In this document: positions 7,568-14,150 of the stretch, in pieces
How the letters are laid out: the number at the start of each line of letters is the position of its first letter
How positions within the stretch are numbered: the first letter of the stretch is position 1
NCBI GenBank assembly: GCA_017521875.1
Contig: JAFXBH010000270.1
Span: forward strand, 1-14,150
From: Oscillospiraceae bacterium
Lineage (GTDB): Bacteria > Bacillota > Clostridia > Oscillospirales > Oscillospiraceae
Direction of reading: 5' to 3'
DNA: 14,150 nt
The notes under the pieces: model-generated
The model's input: only the letters and a program-made list of their open reading frames with translations
What the model was told of the DNA's origin: nothing
The model's database searches: none
Position numbers and translations under genes: made by a program

Positions 7568-7596
7568 TTGTATATTCTGTAAATTTATGATAGTAT
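7568..7596 (+). promoter_or_regulatory. Predicted promoter of the dxs operon
   Basis: -35 TTGTAT (7568-7573), a 17-base spacer and -10 TAGTAT (7591-7596) with a TG extended -10 element just before it. Transcription would start near 7603, about 32 bases before the GTG start. The region upstream is strongly A/T-rich, as expected for a housekeeping promoter. Predicted only. Confidence 0.6.
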
Positions 7597-7614
7597 TATT
7601 GCATATCATAAATT
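7582..7614. promoter_or_regulatory. 11-bp perfect inverted repeat spanning the dxs promoter (candidate operator)
   Basis: AATTTATGATA (7582-7592) and TATCATAAATT (7604-7614) are exact reverse complements separated by 11 bases. The half-site centres are 22 bases apart, about two helical turns, as for a dimeric repressor. The predicted -10 box and start of transcription lie inside, so binding would block RNA polymerase. If the RNA began upstream, it could also form an A/U-rich hairpin. Confidence 0.55.
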
Positions 7615-7634
7615 GGTGAAAAGGTAGTTTTACT

Positions 7635-9485
7635 GTGTATATATTAGATAAAATCAATAACCACCAAGACATATGCCAATTAAATGCAGAACAGCGTGAG
7701 CAGTTGTGTCAGGAGATTCGGGAATTCTTGATTTCCAGTGTGTCTCAGACCGGCGGTCATGTGGCATCCAACCTTGGCGTTGTGGAATTGACGGTGGCCA
7801 TTGAAACGGTATTTGATACTGCTATTGACAGACTGGTGTTCGATGTAGGCCATCAGTCCTATATTCATAAAATGCTGACAGGCCGCCGGGAACATTTTTC
7901 GTCCCTGCGGCAGTTTGGTGGTATGGCCGGTTTTCCGAAACCTTCTGAAAGTGATGCAGATTCTTTTGTAGCGGGACATGCGTCCAGTTCTGTGTCCATC
8001 GCCTTGGGTATGGCCCGGGCCAGAAATCTGACTGGCGAAAAATACAATGTTGTTGCTTTGATCGGCGATGGCGCGGCTACCGGTGGTGTGGCATTTGAGG
8101 GATTGAACGATGCTGCGGTCAGCAATGAGCCGCTGGTGATTATTTTGAATGACAACTCCTTGTCCATTGACCACAATGTGGGTGGTATGGCAATGCACCT
8201 TCGGCAACTTCGTACCAAGGAACGCTACCTTGGCATGAAGCAGCATACAAAGAATTTTCTGTCTAAAATCCCTGGCGGCAAGGGAATTAATCGATTGTTG
8301 AGCAGTGTGAAGGATAAACTCCGGAGAATGTTGCTGGCAGAGACCATATTTGAAAGTATGGGCTTTACTTATCTTGGGCCGGTAGATGGCCATGATACGG
8401 AAAACCTGATTAAACTCCTGCAAGTCGCCAGAGATATGCGAAGACCTGTGGTCGTCCATGTGATGACGCAAAAGGGAAAGGGATATGCTCCCGCTGAAGA
8501 ACACCCTAAACTGTTCCACGGAATTGGGAAATTTGATCCGGTTACCGGTGAGCCTTTTAACAAATCCGGGAAGACATTTTCTGACCAATTTGGTCAAACA
8601 ATGTTAAAATTGGCCCAAAATAACAGCCGTATTTGTGCCATTACCGCGGCAATGCCCGGCGGTACCGGTTTGCTGGAATTTAAGAAACAATATCCGAAAC
8701 GTCTGTACGATGTAGGCATTGCAGAGGAACATGCGTTATCTATGGCCGGTGGCCTTGCGAAGCAAGGTACATTGCCTGTTGTTGCATTATATTCCACGTT
8801 TTTGCAGCGGGCATACGATATGATCCTGCAGGACATCTGCATGCTGCGTCTGCATGTGATACTTGCTGTTGATCGGGCAGGTCTGGTAGGTGAGGACGGA
8901 GAAACCCATCATGGTATTTATGATGTGGGATTCTTGCGCCACGCACCGGGACTGAAACTCCTGGCACCTGCATCCTGCGCAGAATTGCAGGATATGCTCA
9001 TGTGGGCGGCTGAAAAACAGGATGGTCCTGTTGCAATTCGGTATCCCAGAGGGGGAGACCGGGGATATTTTGATTCCGACTGGAATCCTGAAGAGTTGGT
9101 TGTTTGCCATCGCAAAGGTGAGGACATCACACTTTTGACTTATGGCGTCCTTTTGGATAATGTTATGGAGGCCGCTGAATTACTTTCAGAACAGGGCATT
9201 GAAGCAACGGTACTGAGAGTCACCAGTCTTTCTCCATTGCCTGTGGATGGGATTGCAGCATTAGCAAAGGGTAATAAAATTGTTGTTTTTGAAGAAGTCA
9301 GTGCCCAATGTGGTATTTTTCAGGAACTTTCCACTAAGTTACAGGAGCGGTTCCGGGTATACGGAAAAGATCTGGGAGATGGTTATGTGTGTCATGGTGC
9401 CCTGGATGCACTGTATCATCACTACGGACTGAGTCCCGAGTCTATAAGAGGATTTGTGCAGGAGGTACATCGCATTGAAAATTAA
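7635..9485 (+). CDS. dxs: 1-deoxy-D-xylulose-5-phosphate synthase
   Basis: This enzyme joins pyruvate and glyceraldehyde 3-phosphate, using thiamine diphosphate, in the first step of the MEP pathway to isopentenyl diphosphate. The 616 residues are close to the usual length (about 620). Seen: GHVASNLG with the active-site histidine (H42), the thiamine/metal motif GDGAATGG (144-151) completed by NDN (172-174), the DVGHQSY segment (70-76), and GIAEEH (361-366), whose first Glu (E364) matches the catalytic glutamate of E. coli Dxs (E370). The transketolase-like central and C-terminal domains follow complete. The start is a GTG at 7635, with AAAAGG ten bases upstream, a weak site. First gene of the operon; its 3' end overlaps tlyA by 11 bases. 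Divergent from the PadR operon. Confidence 0.97.
   Translation: MYILDKINNHQDICQLNAEQREQLCQEIREFLISSVSQTGGHVASNLGVVELTVAIETVFDTAIDRLVFDVGHQSYIHKMLTGRREHFSSLRQFGGMAGFPKPSESDADSFVAGHASSSVSIALGMARARNLTGEKYNVVALIGDGAATGGVAFEGLNDAAVSNEPLVIILNDNSLSIDHNVGGMAMHLRQLRTKERYLGMKQHTKNFLSKIPGGKGINRLLSSVKDKLRRMLLAETIFESMGFTYLGPVDGHDTENLIKLLQVARDMRRPVVVHVMTQKGKGYAPAEEHPKLFHGIGKFDPVTGEPFNKSGKTFSDQFGQTMLKLAQNNSRICAITAAMPGGTGLLEFKKQYPKRLYDVGIAEEHALSMAGGLAKQGTLPVVALYSTFLQRAYDMILQDICMLRLHVILAVDRAGLVGEDGETHHGIYDVGFLRHAPGLKLLAPASCAELQDMLMWAAEKQDGPVAIRYPRGGDRGYFDSDWNPEELVVCHRKGEDITLLTYGVLLDNVMEAAELLSEQGIEATVLRVTSLSPLPVDGIAALAKGNKIVVFEEVSAQCGIFQELSTKLQERFRVYGKDLGDGYVCHGALDALYHHYGLSPESIRGFVQEVHRIEN
9461..9465 (+). promoter_or_regulatory. 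Ribosome binding site deciding the tlyA start
   Basis: GGAGG, nine bases before the TTG at 9475, inside the end of dxs. It excludes the ATG at 9454, which lies upstream of it. Confidence 0.85.
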
Positions 9486-10278
9486 AAAGAGATTGGATGT
9501 ACTTTTGGTGGAAAAAGGATATGCCGACAGTCGTACAAAAGCCCAGGCAATCATTATGAGCGGACTGGTATATGTTGACGGACAGAAAGCAGATAAGCCG
9601 GGGATTTCCTATGAAGAATCTGTGGAACTTGAGGTTCGCAATGGCGCATGCCCTTATGTAAGCAGAGGCGGACTGAAATTGGAAAAAGCCCTGCGGGATT
9701 TTGGAGTCGATCCTACCGGATATGTTTGCAGTGACTCCGGCGCATCAACTGGCGGTTTTACGGATTGCTTGCTGCAGCAGGGTGCCAGCAAGGTATTTGC
9801 CATTGATGTTGGATACGGTCAGTTGGATTGGAAAATTCGGTCTGATCCCCGCGTAGTGGTCATGGAGCGTACGAATGTGCGATATGTAACTCCTGAAGAC
9901 CTTGGTGAGCCACTGGATCTTTCTGTGATCGATGTGAGTTTTATCTCTTTAAAGATCGTTCTGCCCGTCATTAAAACATTCTTAAAACCTACCGGACAGG
10001 TATTGTGCCTGATCAAACCTCAATTTGAGGCCGGACGGGATAAGGTGGGCAAAAAAGGTGTTGTCCGTGATCCGGCCATTCATAAAGAAGTGCTGGATGA
10101 TTTTGTTGCACTTGCCAATGAACTGGAATTTACCATTCTTGGATTGACATTCTCTCCGGTAAAAGGCCCGGAAGGCAACATTGAATTTTTAGGCCATTTG
10201 ACTTTGAATAATCAGCCCGGTCTTGCACCGGATACCGCATCGGTGGTTGCCGATGCCCACGAAACACTAAAGGGGTGA
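9475..10278 (+). CDS. tlyA: TlyA-family rRNA (cytidine-2'-O)-methyltransferase
   Basis: TlyA methylates the 2'-hydroxyl of cytidines in 16S and 23S rRNA (known from mycobacteria); it was once named hemolysin A. This 267-residue protein has the family length and order: an N-terminal S4 RNA-binding domain (about 4-62), then an FtsJ-like SAM-dependent methyltransferase domain with YVSRGGLKLEKAL (61-73) and the SAM motif DSGASTGGFTDCLL (87-100). The K-D-K-E catalytic set is visible as K68, D153 (VIDVSFIS), K181 (LIKPQFE) and E237 (GNIEFLG). The start is taken as the TTG at 9475, giving the normal MKIKKRLDVLL opening. It overlaps dxs by 11 bases and ends at the nadK start region. Whether both rRNA sites are modified here cannot be told. 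Confidence 0.94.
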   Translation: MKIKKRLDVLLVEKGYADSRTKAQAIIMSGLVYVDGQKADKPGISYEESVELEVRNGACPYVSRGGLKLEKALRDFGVDPTGYVCSDSGASTGGFTDCLLQQGASKVFAIDVGYGQLDWKIRSDPRVVVMERTNVRYVTPEDLGEPLDLSVIDVSFISLKIVLPVIKTFLKPTGQVLCLIKPQFEAGRDKVGKKGVVRDPAIHKEVLDDFVALANELEFTILGLTFSPVKGPEGNIEFLGHLTLNNQPGLAPDTASVVADAHETLKG

Positions 10279-10283
10279 AAGAA

Positions 10284-11147
10284 ATGAATCATGTGGTTTT
10301 AACGCCAAACCCCTATCGGGATAAAAATTTTCAAACGCTGCGGGAAGCCATTGCAGTGCTGAAACATGCAGGAATCGACACACGGGTGTGTTTGCCTTTT
10401 GAGGTGGACAGAACTTACGATCTACCTCGGGATATCCGATTCAGTCGAATGGATAAGGAATTGAACGGCGCATCTATGGTTATCTGTTTTGGTGGTGACG
10501 GTACACTCTTGCATATGGCAAAATCTGCCACCCGTCAGGGTGTCCCTGTTCTGGGTGTCAATATTGGCACAATGGGATTTATGGCAGAACTGGAGAGTAC
10601 AGAACTGGATCAACTTGCCAGAATTGCAACCGGTGATTATACCATTGATCAGCGTATGATGCTGGATGTGACTGTCCACAGAGATAGAGATATTATTCTT
10701 CACGATCTGTGTCTTAACGATGTGGCAATTACCAAGGGTGCTGTTGCCAGAATCGTTCATCTGGAAGTGAAGTGCGATAATGTGCAGGCTTTGGAATGCG
10801 GCGGTGATGGTGTTATTGTTGCAACACCTACCGGATCTACTGCCTATAGCCTTTCTGCCGGCGGCCCGATTGTAGAGCCTGATGCCCACAGTATATTGAT
10901 TACACCGATTTGTGCCCATGATATTGTGAGCCGTTGCATCGTTAGTTCTGATAAGAGAACAATCTCCGTTTCTATGGTACAAAATGCCAGAAGAAATGCA
11001 TATCTCTCTGTAGACGGCGGCAAGGCTTTGCGTATGAATATGGGAGATGTAGCCACGATTCGTAAATCCGATTTGTGCACAAAATTGGTGCGTTTGAAAG
11101 ATCGCAGTTTCTTCGACGTGGTCAATTCAAAATTCAGAATAGGTTGA
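10284..11147 (+). CDS. nadK: NAD kinase
   Basis: Transfers a phosphate from ATP (or polyphosphate in some relatives) to NAD to make NADP, in the cytoplasm. The 287 residues are in the family range. Seen: the GGDGT motif (70-74) with LLHMAKS after it, GVNIGTMGFM (91-100), NDVAITKG (145-152), and the ATP/NAD-binding loop TPTGSTAYSLSAGGP (181-195) preceded by CGGDG. The ATG at 10284 is preferred because AAAGGGG (10269-10275) lies eight bases upstream; a GTG at 10275 is in the same frame and would overlap the tlyA stop, adding three residues. Placed between tlyA and argR as in many Clostridia. Confidence 0.96.
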   Translation: MNHVVLTPNPYRDKNFQTLREAIAVLKHAGIDTRVCLPFEVDRTYDLPRDIRFSRMDKELNGASMVICFGGDGTLLHMAKSATRQGVPVLGVNIGTMGFMAELESTELDQLARIATGDYTIDQRMMLDVTVHRDRDIILHDLCLNDVAITKGAVARIVHLEVKCDNVQALECGGDGVIVATPTGSTAYSLSAGGPIVEPDAHSILITPICAHDIVSRCIVSSDKRTISVSMVQNARRNAYLSVDGGKALRMNMGDVATIRKSDLCTKLVRLKDRSFFDVVNSKFRIG

Positions 11148-11151
11148 GGTG
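11146..11151 (+). promoter_or_regulatory. Ribosome binding site deciding the argR start
   Basis: GAGGTG, six bases before the TTG at 11158. It overlaps the nadK stop codon and the alternative GTG at 11149. Confidence 0.75.
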
Positions 11152-11157
11152 ATACGG

Positions 11158-11610
11158 TTGAAAAGACAAAGACAAGCAAAAATACTAGAAATTATTTCCA
11201 ATAAAAATGTGGAGACCCAGGAGCAACTGTTAGCCGAATTGCAGGAAGCGGGTTTCCGTGGCACTCAGGCCACCATTTCCAGGGATATTAAGGAACTTCG
11301 GATTGTTAAAGAGTTGACCAGTCTTGGAACTTACCGCTATGCCACTTCCTCCGGAGAGGTAACCGGCACGTTTTCCACACGGCTGAATACGATTTTCCGT
11401 GAGTGCGTAGTGAGTTTTGATTACGCGCAAAATCTTGTAGTAGTCCGTACATTGCCGGGTCTTGCAAATGCCGCAGCATCGGCTATTGATGCTATGAGTT
11501 TAAGCGCCATTGTAGGCAGTCTCGCCGGTGACGATACCGTTATGATCGTTATGCGGGATACCAATGCGGCCGCATCATTCTGCGGAGAAATGAAAAGTTT
11601 ACTGAATTAA
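11158..11610 (+). CDS. argR: Arginine repressor ArgR
   Basis: ArgR is a hexameric, arginine-dependent DNA-binding protein that represses arginine biosynthesis and activates catabolism in Bacillus (there called AhrC). The 150 residues match the family length. An N-terminal winged helix runs to about residue 70, with the recognition helix ATISRDIKEL (38-47). The C-terminal domain carries ANAAASAID (103-111) and the arginine-binding GDDT (124-127). The start is taken as the TTG at 11158, giving the usual KRQRQAKILEII opening; a GTG at 11149 would add three residues. Ten bases after nadK and 13 before recN, a conserved neighbourhood in Firmicutes. No arginine biosynthesis gene is in the window, so its targets are elsewhere. 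Confidence 0.95.
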   Translation: MKRQRQAKILEIISNKNVETQEQLLAELQEAGFRGTQATISRDIKELRIVKELTSLGTYRYATSSGEVTGTFSTRLNTIFRECVVSFDYAQNLVVVRTLPGLANAAASAIDAMSLSAIVGSLAGDDTVMIVMRDTNAAASFCGEMKSLLN

Positions 11611-11616
11611 GGAGGG
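11611..11616 (+). promoter_or_regulatory. Ribosome binding site deciding the recN start
   Basis: GGAGGG, directly after the argR stop and seven bases before the GTG at 11624. A TTG at 11618 is too close to be used. Confidence 0.85.
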
Positions 11617-11623
11617 ATTGTGC

Positions 11624-13273
11624 GTGCTGAGTCTTCTGCATATTGAGAATATTGCGGTCATTGAGTGCGCAGATATTTCCTTTGATGCGGGTTTCAATGT
11701 TATGACCGGTGAAACCGGCGCCGGTAAATCCATTGTGATCGACGCCATCTCTGCCATTTTGGGTGAGCGTGCCTATCGGGATATGATTCGTACCGGTATG
11801 GAGAAGGCGACCGTCCGAGGCGTGTTTACCGATGTTCCTCCATTGCCTTGGTTCGAGGAAAACGGAGTGCCATATGATCCTGAAGTGGTGGTACATAGAG
11901 ATATTTTGATCGACGGTAAGAATATTTGCCGCGTAAACGGTGCGCTGGTTTCGGTTTCAATTTTGCGTAAATTGGGAATACAACTGATCAATATCCATGG
12001 TCAGCACGATTCTGCGTCCCTTTTTGATGAAAATAATCACCTGATCCTGCTGGATGCTTATAACGAAAACGGAGCGTTAAAAGAGGCGTATGCTACCTGC
12101 TATGCGCAGGTATGTGATCTCCGTCGGGAAATTCAGAGAATGTCCATGGATGAAAGTGAGAAACTGCGTCGTATGGAAACGCTTCGTTATCAGATCGAAG
12201 AGATCTCCAAGGCGGAACTGGAAGCCGGTGAGGATGAGCGTTTGGAGCAGCGCAGAAAAGTGTTGCAAAACGCTGAAAAACTCAGTGACGGTATGCATAG
12301 GGCGGCGGCCTGTCTGTATGGTGATGAAGACCGTGACGGTGCGGCGTCTTTGCTTGCTGATGCGGAAAGAGAACTGGCAAGACTTACCCGTTATACGGAT
12401 ACAGTCAGCAACCTGCAGGAACGGGTTGCAGACTTGATGTATCAGGTGCAGGATGTAGCCGAGGAGGTTAAAGCAGCCCGGGACGATTTACTGTATTCTG
12501 CTGACGAATTAGAGCAGATTGAGGCCAGATTGGATATCATCCACCGCCTGCGGAGAAAGTACGGCGCAACCTGTACGGATATTCTTGCCTATCTGGAAAA
12601 GGCGAAAATTGAACTGGACGAAATAGAATTTGCTGACGATGCCGTTGAGAGATTAAAAAAGAAACTCTCCAATGCAGAAGAAGATGCAATTGCTTGCGCA
12701 ATGCGATTGAGAGAAAATCGCAAGGTCGCAGCAGAGCGCCTGTCTGACCGTATTTTGTCTGAACTGGTGCAACTGGATATGCCCAAAGTGCAGTTTTCTT
12801 GCGAATTTACAGAGACAGAATTGACTCCCAGTGGTGCAGACTATGTAGCCTTCTATATGTCCGCCAATGCCGGTGAAGCGTTGAAGCCTTTGAGCAAAGT
12901 TGCTTCCGGTGGTGAATTGGCGAGAATTATGCTGGCCATTAAGAATGTGCTTGCGGAGCAAGATATGGTTGCCACATTGATTTTTGATGAAGTGGATACC
13001 GGCGTGTCTGGCAGAGCAGCACAGAAGGTTGCTGAGAAATTGCGTAGCGTGGCTAAGAATAAGCAGGTACTTTGTGTTACCCATTTGCCCCAAATAGCAG
13101 CGCTGGCCAATACACATTTGTTGATAGATAAACAGGTACGTGGTGGTCGCACATACACCACGGTGACGCCTTTGGATATGGAAGGTCGGAAGCGGGAACT
13201 TGCCCGGATTATTGGTGGTGCAAACATTACGGAAACAACACTGAAAAGTGCTCAGGAAATGCTGGATATCTAA
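11624..13273 (+). CDS. recN: DNA repair protein RecN
   Basis: RecN is an SMC-like ATPase recruited early to double-strand breaks, where it gathers broken ends before RecA-dependent repair. The 549 residues fit the family (about 550-575). Seen: the typical MLSLLHIENIAVIE opening, Walker A GETGAGKS (29-36), the Q-loop region NIHGQHD (123-129), a coiled-coil arm of about 150-370 rich in Glu, Arg and Leu, the ABC signature SGGELARIM (428-436), Walker B TLIFDEVDTG (451-460) and the switch histidine in CVTHLPQ (484-490). The start is the GTG at 11624. It follows argR by 13 bases and precedes tyrS by 30. No SOS box was seen next to it; being inside the operon it probably shares the dxs promoter. Confidence 0.97.
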   Translation: MLSLLHIENIAVIECADISFDAGFNVMTGETGAGKSIVIDAISAILGERAYRDMIRTGMEKATVRGVFTDVPPLPWFEENGVPYDPEVVVHRDILIDGKNICRVNGALVSVSILRKLGIQLINIHGQHDSASLFDENNHLILLDAYNENGALKEAYATCYAQVCDLRREIQRMSMDESEKLRRMETLRYQIEEISKAELEAGEDERLEQRRKVLQNAEKLSDGMHRAAACLYGDEDRDGAASLLADAERELARLTRYTDTVSNLQERVADLMYQVQDVAEEVKAARDDLLYSADELEQIEARLDIIHRLRRKYGATCTDILAYLEKAKIELDEIEFADDAVERLKKKLSNAEEDAIACAMRLRENRKVAAERLSDRILSELVQLDMPKVQFSCEFTETELTPSGADYVAFYMSANAGEALKPLSKVASGGELARIMLAIKNVLAEQDMVATLIFDEVDTGVSGRAAQKVAEKLRSVAKNKQVLCVTHLPQIAALANTHLLIDKQVRGGRTYTTVTPLDMEGRKRELARIIGGANITETTLKSAQEMLDI

Positions 13274-13303
13274 GAAAAAAAGTTATTTTTGGAGGAAACA
13301 AAA

Positions 13304-14150
13304 ATGAAATTATATGACGAACTGGTTGCCCGCGGTCTGATCGCTCAGGTGACCAATGAAGAAGAGATCCGGGAGATGATTGATAACGGCAAAGCCGTTT
13401 TCTACATTGGATTTGACCCCACTGCTGATTCTCTGCATGTTGGTCATTTTATGGCCTTATGCCTGATGAAGCGTCTTCAGATGGCTGGCAATAAGCCCAT
13501 CGCCTTGATCGGTGGCGGCACTGCTATGATCGGTGACCCTTCCGGCAGAACGGATATGCGGTCTATGATGACAGAGGAAACGATTGCCCATAACTGTGAG
13601 TGCTTTAAAAAGCAGATGGAGCGCTTTATTGAGTTTGGTGAAGATAAAGCAAGAATGGTGAACAATGCCGATTGGCTGATGAAATTGAACTATATCGATT
13701 TTATCCGCGAGATTGGTGGCTGCTTCTCTGTGAACAATATGCTCCGGGCTGAGTGCTTCAAGCAGAGAATGGAGAAGGGTCTTTCTTTCCTGGAGTTTAA
13801 CTACATGCCCATGCAGTCCTACGACTTCTACTACCTGTTTAAGAATTACGGCTGCAATATGCAGTTTGGCGGTAACGACCAGTGGAGCAATATGCTGGGC
13901 GGTACGGAATTGATCCGTCGTAAATTGGGTAAGGATGCTCACGCTATGACCATCACCTTGCTGTTGAACTCTGAAGGCAAGAAGATGGGTAAGACCGCCA
14001 AGGGCGCAGTTTGGCTGGATCCCAATAAGACCACGCCGTTTGAGTTCTACCAGTACTGGCGGAATGTGGAGGATGCAGATGTTCTCAAGTGCATTCGTAT
14101 GCTGACCTTCCTGCCTTTGGAGCAGATCAATGAGATGGATAGTTGGAAAG
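13304..14150 (+). CDS. tyrS: Tyrosyl-tRNA synthetase, 3'-truncated by window edge
   Basis: Charges tRNA-Tyr with tyrosine; class I synthetase. The first 282 residues are in the window and the frame is open at the edge; full-length enzymes have about 400-420. Seen: tyrosine-binding [12 protein letters not shown] (34-45), the HIGH-type motif HVGH (45-48), [10 protein letters not shown] (77-86), GGNDQWSN (189-196) and the KMSKS-type loop KMGKT (227-231), the form used by bacterial TyrRS (KFGKT in Bacillus). The C-terminal S4-like domain lies beyond the window. The ATG at 13304 is eight bases behind GGAGG (13291-13295). Only 30 bases separate it from recN, too few for a T-box riboswitch, so it seems to be read with the operon or from a promoter inside recN. 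Confidence 0.97.
   Translation, partial: MKLYDELVARGLIAQVTNEEEIREMIDNGKAVFYIGFDPTADSLHVGHFMALCLMKRLQMAGNKPIALIGGGTAMIGDPSGRTDMRSMMTEETIAHNCECFKKQMERFIEFGEDKARMVNNADWLMKLNYIDFIREIGGCFSVNNMLRAECFKQRMEKGLSFLEFNYMPMQSYDFYYLFKNYGCNMQFGGNDQWSNMLGGTELIRRKLGKDAHAMTITLLLNSEGKKMGKTAKGAVWLDPNKTTPFEFYQYWRNVEDADVLKCIRMLTFLPLEQINEMDSWK

Noticed and set aside
7463..7672. A 69-codon minus-strand frame in the intergenic region before dxs
   Set aside because: It covers the dxs promoter and start, is A/T-rich with no RBS, and its hydrophobic look comes from base composition.
9454..9474. ATG start for tlyA seven codons upstream
   Set aside because: It is upstream of the GGAGG at 9461-9465, and the TTG at 9475 gives the normal TlyA N-terminus.

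Overview
The window looks like the chromosome of a Gram-positive, anaerobic Clostridia-type Firmicute, probably a gut member of the Oscillospiraceae/Ruminococcaceae or a relative. This is inferred from strong AGGAGG ribosome binding sites, GTG and TTG starts, the dxs-tlyA-nadK-argR-recN gene order, and a PadR/DUF1700/DUF4097 operon. No rRNA, tRNA, CRISPR array, insertion sequence or phage gene was seen. Most of the window is ordinary housekeeping sequence.

Layout. (1) Bases 1-1925, plus strand: the 3' part of a DEAD-box RNA helicase gene, coupled by an ATGA overlap to a diverged DprA/Smf-like gene, ending at a strong bidirectional terminator. (2) 1971-5222, minus strand: one very large gene for a cytoplasmic six-hairpin glycosidase-like protein (probably DUF4450-type). 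It has its own promoter and a 17-bp inverted repeat just upstream of it. (3) 5455-7415, minus strand: a compact three-gene operon, padR regulator, DUF1700/HAAS membrane protein, then a membrane-anchored DUF4097 beta-solenoid protein. The genes overlap by 4-8 bases, with a consensus-like promoter in front and a perfect hairpin terminator behind. (4) 7568-14150, plus strand: a long housekeeping operon, dxs (isoprenoid precursors), tlyA (rRNA 2'-O-methylation), nadK (NADP synthesis), argR (arginine regulator), recN (double-strand-break repair) and the start of tyrS (tyrosyl-tRNA synthetase), which runs off the window.

How the parts work together. The PadR operon is probably an autoregulated envelope-sensing module: a small DNA-binding repressor, a membrane protein with a cytoplasmic helical domain, and a protein displaying a regular beta-solenoid outside the membrane. 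The dxs operon groups unrelated core functions by conserved neighbourhood rather than by pathway. Its promoter lies inside a perfect 11-bp inverted repeat. The most interesting points are that inverted repeat, the inverted repeat ahead of the orphan glycosidase gene, the strict 19-20-residue repeat of the DUF4097 protein, and the helicase/Smf-like pair. I do not see clear evidence of a wholly new multi-gene system.
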